Positions 6,197 through 9,662 of a DNA stretch of 9,662 bases are shown piece by piece. The notes beneath the pieces were generated by a model. The model did not search any database and was not told the origin of the DNA. It saw nothing but the letters and a program-made list of their open reading frames with translations. The first letter of the stretch is position 1. Each line of letters opens with the position of its first letter. Made by a program: the position numbers and the translations under genes. This DNA is from Candidatus Rokuibacteriota bacterium (lineage in GTDB: Bacteria; Methylomirabilota; Methylomirabilia; Rokubacteriales; CSP1-6): the NCBI GenBank assembly GCA_016201575.1, contig JACQCN010000354.1, forward strand, positions 1-9,662, in the 5' to 3' direction.

Positions 6197-6210
6197 TGGC
6201 TGACACGGTC

Positions 6211-7005
6211 ATGACTCCCGGTCCTACCGATCCGGGTCGGCAGCCCTATGCGTACGAGCCGGCGCCCGACACCCCGGGGACGATTCTCGTCGTCGACGAC
6301 GAGCCCGAGATCCGGAGCCTCCTGAGCGACCGCTTCACGCGGCGCGGCTACCAGGTGCTGGAGGCGGGCGATGCCGAGGAGGGGCTCCGGCGGGTACTGC
6401 GCGATCGTCCGGACGTGGTGCTGCTGGACCTCGTCCTGCCCGGCATGAACGGCGTCGAGACGCTCCGGCGGATCCGGCGCTACCGTCCGGGCGTCGGGAT
6501 CATCGTCATCACCGGCGCCGCGAACCGCGAGCTCGCCGAATCCACGCTTCAGGTCGGGGCCGTCGACTTCGTGCTGAAGCCGTTCAACTTCGCGCGCCTG
6601 GACCGCGCCGTCGAGCGGAGCCTCGCCTACTTCGCGGACGGCGGTCCCGGTGACCGGCTGGAGGTCGAGATCGTTCGCCGCGGCGAGGCCCTGCTGGTGG
6701 CGCCCGCGGGCAGCCTCGACGCGGCCGCGGTGGACCAGATCAAGCGGACGCTCGCCGACCTGATCGACAGGGGCGCGACGCGGCTCCTCGTCGACCTGGG
6801 GAATGTCCACTACGTGGACAGCCCCGGGCTCGGAACGCTGGTGGCCGCGATGAAGCGGGCGCGGGCCGCCGGCGGGGACCTCAGGCTCTGCGCGCCGCCC
6901 CCCGTCGTGCGGGAGATCCTCGAGATGACCGGCCTCGCCGCCCAGATCGGCATCCACGACGACGTCGCCGCCGGTCTTGCCTCCTTTTCGTCGGAGGGGG
7001 GCTAG
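6211..7005 (+). CDS. Response regulator with STAS (anti-sigma antagonist type) output domain
   Basis: A 264-residue cytoplasmic signalling protein. After a proline-rich start, residues 23-138 form a receiver domain with acidic pocket Asp29/Asp30, phosphoacceptor Asp73 (LLDLVLPGMNG), switch Thr101 (VITG) and Lys123 (LKPF). Residues 148-258 form a STAS domain like SpoIIAA. Its motif HYVDSPGLGTL (200-210) has Ser204 at the position phosphorylated by anti-sigma kinases. The likely role is to link a two-component phosphorelay to a partner-switching circuit that frees a sigma factor or other target. No kinase or anti-sigma partner is present here. The frame is open far upstream, but only the sequence from ATG 6211 makes sense; TTG 6196 and GTG 6151 are weaker choices. 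It is convergent with the FMN-protein operon. Confidence 0.9.
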   Translation: MTPGPTDPGRQPYAYEPAPDTPGTILVVDDEPEIRSLLSDRFTRRGYQVLEAGDAEEGLRRVLRDRPDVVLLDLVLPGMNGVETLRRIRRYRPGVGIIVITGAANRELAESTLQVGAVDFVLKPFNFARLDRAVERSLAYFADGGPGDRLEVEIVRRGEALLVAPAGSLDAAAVDQIKRTLADLIDRGATRLLVDLGNVHYVDSPGLGTLVAAMKRARAAGGDLRLCAPPPVVREILEMTGLAAQIGIHDDVAAGLASFSSEGG

Positions 7006-7027
7006 CGTATCCCTCCAGAACCGAGTT

Positions 7028-7052
7028 GCGCCGGCGGAGCCGGCGCTCGAAC
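7028..7052 (+). repeat. Dispersed hairpin repeat, copy 2, in the convergent gap
   Basis: A perfect 8-base stem (GCGCCGGC 7028-7035, GCCGGCGC 7039-7046) with a GGA loop, followed by TCGAAC. The core equals copies 1 and 3 except in the loop, and AGGCG follows as in copy 1. It lies between the convergent stop codons at 7005 and 7079, so it could serve both operons as a terminator or 3' structure. The bases after it look like a degraded leader. Confidence 0.75.
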
Positions 7053-7078
7053 AGGCGCTCACTTCGAGCCGAGGGAGC

Positions 7079-7591
7079 CTACTTGCCCGCCAGATCGTCC
7101 GAGTAGGCGTTGCGGTAGCCGCCGCCGGCGGCGACGACGAGGACGGCGACGATCAGCACCCCGAGCGTCCCCTGCAGCAGCAGAAAGGCCCCGATCTTCA
7201 CGTAGGCGAAGGCGGGATGCACGAAGCGCACGAGCCAGCCGGCGCCTTCGTCGGCCAGCCCCGACAGGAACGACAGGCAGACCAGCCAGAGCTTGGTCCG
7301 CGGCCGGAGCGGGACGAAGAGGAGCAGGTGCGCCATGGTCAGGATGAAGATGCCCATGGCGAACACGTGGAAGTGGGTGATCTCGAGCAGGCCCTGGTAG
7401 CTGCGGGGCTGGGTGAAGCGCGCCTCGGAGCCGAAGTAGTAGTCGACGACCGACTGGTAGGTCAGCCCCATCTTGTTGAAGTAGAGGAGCGCGTTGGTGA
7501 CCCACAGGGCGGCGCCGTAGACGAGGAAGAGGACGATGATGAGGCGGAGCAGCGTGTTCCGCTTCCACTCTCCCGTGACCGTGAACCGCAT
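7079..7591 (-). CDS. Four-helix membrane protein with conserved-looking histidines
   Basis: A 170-residue inner-membrane protein with about four transmembrane helices (roughly 14-36, 72-95, 100-123 and 128-155). I cannot name the family securely. Histidines occur in or beside helices: His73 and His75 (ITHFHVFAMG), His88 (MAHLLLF) and His125 (RFVHPAFAY), an arrangement suited to b-type haem, though this is not shown. The conserved-looking loop SGLADEGAGW precedes helix 4. It is the last gene of an operon after the porin and the FMN-binding protein. Its ATG overlaps the preceding stop (TGATG), and a GTG one codon earlier (7594) would also work. The likely role is moving electrons across the membrane to the exported flavoprotein; this is inference from context. 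Confidence 0.82.
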   Translation of the reverse strand: MRFTVTGEWKRNTLLRLIIVLFLVYGAALWVTNALLYFNKMGLTYQSVVDYYFGSEARFTQPRSYQGLLEITHFHVFAMGIFILTMAHLLLFVPLRPRTKLWLVCLSFLSGLADEGAGWLVRFVHPAFAYVKIGAFLLLQGTLGVLIVAVLVVAAGGGYRNAYSDDLAGK

Positions 7592-8178
7592 CACCGTCGC
7601 TTCGGCGCCATCATGACCTGATACACCGCGAGAGCCCTCCGCACGCTGTCGGTGATTCCGTACGCGCTCAGGGTCGCGCCGGTGATGGCCGCGATGCCCT
7701 GGTTCAGCGCGAGGTCCGGAACCAGCGTCCTCCGGGTGAACTGCCTCAGCCAGCGGGCGGGAGGAAGATAATCCAGCGGCTCGTTGAACGCCAGTATCAA
7801 AGTGGAGTCGACGACGCCCTCCGGGGTGAGGACCACCAGGATGGCCTCGGGCTGGGTCCGCACCACGTGGATGTCGATGATGGCGTAGCCGAGGACCTTC
7901 GGCCCTTTCTTGCCGACGTGCACGGCGATCATCTTGGTGTCGAGCTTGGCCTTGGCGAGCTCCTCGATCTGCCGGGCCTGCTCGTCGGTCAGGAAGAGCA
8001 TGTCCTTCTCGATCGCCTGGGCCTCGGGGAACGCGGCGTGGAGCGCCTCGTCGATCGAGTAGAAGACCTTGGCGCCGGCGGGCCCGGCCAGCCCCAGGCC
8101 GAGCGCGACCGCGACCGCCGCGGCGACCAGGTGCCGGCGCGCGCTCTTCGGGGACAGCACCTCGTAGGGACGCGTCAT
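7591..8178 (-). CDS. Exported FMN-binding-domain protein
   Basis: A 195-residue protein with a signal peptide (RRHLVAAAVAVALGLGLAGP, cleavage after AGA at 36) and an FMN_bind domain over about residues 80-185, like NqrC/RnfG. The flavin-attachment motif is ITGATLSAYG (165-174), with Thr169 as the residue that would bind FMN covalently after ApbE action. The acidic residue usually three positions before the Ser/Thr of that motif is Ala163 here. Chosen start: ATG 8178 with GAGGAG upstream; the AGGAG at 8186-8190 touches the TGA of the porin gene (8190-8192), so the genes are coupled. The downstream membrane-protein gene overlaps its stop. The protein probably carries electrons in the periplasm. 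No ApbE gene is in view. Confidence 0.88.
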   Translation of the reverse strand: MTRPYEVLSPKSARRHLVAAAVAVALGLGLAGPAGAKVFYSIDEALHAAFPEAQAIEKDMLFLTDEQARQIEELAKAKLDTKMIAVHVGKKGPKVLGYAIIDIHVVRTQPEAILVVLTPEGVVDSTLILAFNEPLDYLPPARWLRQFTRRTLVPDLALNQGIAAITGATLSAYGITDSVRRALAVYQVMMAPKRR

Positions 8179-8189
8179 GGCAATGCTCC

Positions 8190-9500
8190 TCAGAAGGCGA
8201 AGCCGAACCCGGCGTTGAGCTCGTCGGTGGCCCGGCCTTCGTCGGGGTTCAGCTCCCGGTAGTCGAGCTTGAGGACCACGCTGGGGATCGGCTTGTAGCT
8301 CAGGCCCACCGTGTTGACCCGGAGCCGCTTGCTCCGATCCGCGCGCAGGCCCGAGGGCGCGTCGGCCTGCGGATCGAGCCACTCGATGCGGACGAACGGC
8401 GACAGCGAGTGCCGGGTGCCGCGCGCGAAGAGCGGGAGCACGTCGTAGGCGGCCTCGCCGTAGGCGCCCCACCGCCGGCGGCTGATGGTCTGACCGAGGT
8501 CGGCGCTGAGGGTGCGCGCGTCGCCGACGTACCCGTCGGCGAAGAGGCCGCGGAGGTGGAGGCCGCGGTACCCGAGCTGGGCATGGAGGTCGTACATGAA
8601 GAACGGCGCGTCGATCTTCCGCCCGGCGAAGGTCTGGTCCTGCCCGGTGTTCCCCCAGAAGAACGAGGCGCCCATCAGGAAGCCCGGCAGGAGCGTGTAG
8701 TCGAGCCGGCCCGTCCAGGCGAAGTCCTCGGCGAGCGCGCGGTTGCCCATCTGCCGGGACTCGCGGATGTCTCCGCTCTCGAAGCCCTTGGCGTTGAGGC
8801 TGTTCACCACGTAGGTCCGGTAGTCGAGGCCCGGCAGGAGGCTGCCGTAGATTCCCGCGCCCAGCTCGCTCCACGTCGCCGGGATGATCCGGCTCTCGAC
8901 CTCGGGCCGGTTGTTGCCGAAGTAGAACGGCGGCTCATGGATCTCGTTGATGAAGCCCATCGGGATCAGGAGGAGGCCCGTGCGCGCGTTCAGGGGCCCC
9001 CAGCCCCGGAAGTCGAGGTAGGCGAACTCCAGCTCGACGGCCCCGGAGCCGGCGCTCACCGACTCCTCCGTCGAGGCGTGCTCGATCTCGATCTCGGAGT
9101 TCAGGATGATCCGGTCGGTGAACTTGTAGCCCGTGTAGAGGACGAACCGCTCGAAGTCGATGGTGTTCTTCCGGTCGCCGGAGAGGGTGCCGCTGAGATG
9201 GGCCTCTCCGTAGCCGCCGATCGAGAGGCCGCGGGCGAGGGAGTAGACCTTCGAGGCCGCGGGCCCGAGGCCGAACGCGCTCTTCTCGACGGTGGTCTCC
9301 GGGACCACCGCCTTGGTCTTGAGCGCCTCGATCTCCTCGCTCAGGATCCGGACCTTCTCCTCCAGGGCGCGGAGCCTCGCGGTGCGCTCTTCTTCCGTCG
9401 CGGGCGGCGCCGGCCGCTCCTGCGCCGGCACCGCCGGCGCCGCGAGCGCGAGGATCGCGAGGCAGACGGCGAGCATGACCGCGAGGCAACGGTGGCTCAC
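8190..9500 (-). CDS. Outer-membrane porin-like barrel protein
   Basis: A 436-residue secreted beta-barrel protein. The signal peptide ends at VPA (26), followed by Gln27. A coiled coil (about 36-63, RLRALEEKVRILSEEIEALK) is followed by a linker and then by amphipathic strands from about 90 to the C-terminal Phe436 (NAGFGFAF), the usual signature for BAM insertion. The layout resembles OprP/O-like porins and the barrel half of the permease fusion, though the two share little visible sequence. Start GTG 9500 is supported by GAGAGGAGGG just upstream, and the leader is a copy of the one before the permease fusion. It is the first complete gene of the porin, FMN-protein and membrane-protein operon. 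The solute is unknown. Confidence 0.9.
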   Translation of the reverse strand: MSHRCLAVMLAVCLAILALAAPAVPAQERPAPPATEEERTARLRALEEKVRILSEEIEALKTKAVVPETTVEKSAFGLGPAASKVYSLARGLSIGGYGEAHLSGTLSGDRKNTIDFERFVLYTGYKFTDRIILNSEIEIEHASTEESVSAGSGAVELEFAYLDFRGWGPLNARTGLLLIPMGFINEIHEPPFYFGNNRPEVESRIIPATWSELGAGIYGSLLPGLDYRTYVVNSLNAKGFESGDIRESRQMGNRALAEDFAWTGRLDYTLLPGFLMGASFFWGNTGQDQTFAGRKIDAPFFMYDLHAQLGYRGLHLRGLFADGYVGDARTLSADLGQTISRRRWGAYGEAAYDVLPLFARGTRHSLSPFVRIEWLDPQADAPSGLRADRSKRLRVNTVGLSYKPIPSVVLKLDYRELNPDEGRATDELNAGFGFAF

Positions 9501-9520
9501 TGGACTACCCTCCTCTCACG
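9497..9520 (-). repeat. Leader repeat before the second porin gene
   Basis: On the minus strand CGTGAGAGGAGGG is followed by TAGTCCAGTGA, carrying the Shine-Dalgarno and the GTG start. It equals 2628-2651 at 21 of 24 positions. Confidence 0.85.
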
Positions 9521-9662
9521 AATCTGACCAACGGTTCGAGCGCCGGCTTTGCCGGCGCCATCCCGGGGGGCGGCTCGGAGGGGGGCTCCGCCCCCCTCCG
9601 AGGCCGCTCCGGCCGTCCCGCGCTGTCGACGGCCGTGGGATCCAGCAGCTCGACCCGGCCCG
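9505..9662 (-). CDS. Probable C-terminal tail of a gene entering from the right edge
   Basis: A minus frame is open from the window edge to TAG at 9505-9507. It starts GRVELLDPTAVDSAGRPERP, which looks protein-like and has GC-rich third positions. It then reads through the long hairpin and the hairpin repeat (GMAPAKPALEPLV) before stopping inside the Shine-Dalgarno region of the porin gene. If real, the tail has been built from repeat DNA and the gene is coupled to the porin. The product cannot be identified. Confidence 0.35.
   Translation of the reverse strand, partial: GRVELLDPTAVDSAGRPERPRRGAEPPSEPPPGMAPAKPALEPLVRFVRGG
9534..9563 (-). repeat. Dispersed hairpin repeat, copy 3
   Basis: The minus-strand copy of the 30-base hairpin repeat has a perfect GCGCCGGC / GCCGGCGC stem with an AAA loop (TTT on plus). 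It lies 13 bases before the leader repeat of the porin gene, matching the 14-base spacing between copy 1 and the first leader copy. Confidence 0.9.
9574..9602. repeat. Perfect 13-base-pair hairpin
   Basis: CTCGGAGGGGGGC (9574-9586) pairs with GCCCCCCTCCGAG (9590-9602) around a TCC loop. The arm core CGGAGGGGGG also occurs at 1618-1627 with its complement at 1661-1670. It has no T-tract in either direction. Confidence 0.8.

Noticed and set aside
8179..8874. Upstream extension of the FMN-binding protein frame, and a separate 372-codon plus frame at 8409-9527.
   Set aside because: Both lie over the porin gene and are Arg/Pro/Gly- or Glu/Val-rich shadows. The signal peptide and Shine-Dalgarno support the start at 8178.
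1..9662. tRNA, rRNA, CRISPR array or transposase gene.
   Set aside because: No cloverleaf, ribosomal RNA sequence, regularly spaced repeat array or transposase-like frame was seen on either strand by eye.

Overview
The window is about 70% GC, with compact operons, GC-rich third codon positions and two outer-membrane barrel proteins. The host is therefore a Gram-negative (diderm), GC-rich bacterium. The protein styles resemble uncultured soil or sediment lineages such as Rokubacteria and relatives, but that placement is an inference from memory and not a measured result.

Left part, minus strand (1-1518): an acyl-CoA dehydrogenase is followed directly by a GAF-domain protein that runs off the left edge and appears frameshifted. 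A 230-base divergent intergenic region (1519-1749) holds tandem duplicated ribosome-binding sites, a 12-base palindrome, nested hairpins and a good leaderless promoter candidate for the next gene.

Centre, plus strand (1750-6082): a complete metal (zinc/manganese-type) ABC importer. It consists of an ATPase, then a permease that is continuous in one reading frame with an outer-membrane porin-like barrel, then a periplasmic metal-binding protein. The permease-porin fusion is the most unusual object here. A 211-base inverted-repeat element flanked by CTAG has landed exactly between the barrel stop codon and the start of the binding protein. Removing it restores a textbook tight operon junction. 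Downstream, behind a hairpin and a consensus sigma-54 promoter, lies a response regulator with a STAS output domain (6211-7005).

Right part, minus strand (7079-9500): a porin, an exported FMN-binding-domain protein and a small four-helix membrane protein with well-placed histidines form a tight operon. This looks like an extracytoplasmic flavin/haem electron-transfer module. The tail of another gene probably enters from the right edge.

A dispersed cassette links the two halves. A roughly 30-base hairpin is followed, after 13-14 bases, by a leader carrying a strong Shine-Dalgarno and a GTG start. It precedes both the permease-porin gene and the second porin gene. A third, degenerate copy sits in the convergent gap at 7028-7052. 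I see no tRNA, rRNA, CRISPR array or intact transposase gene.
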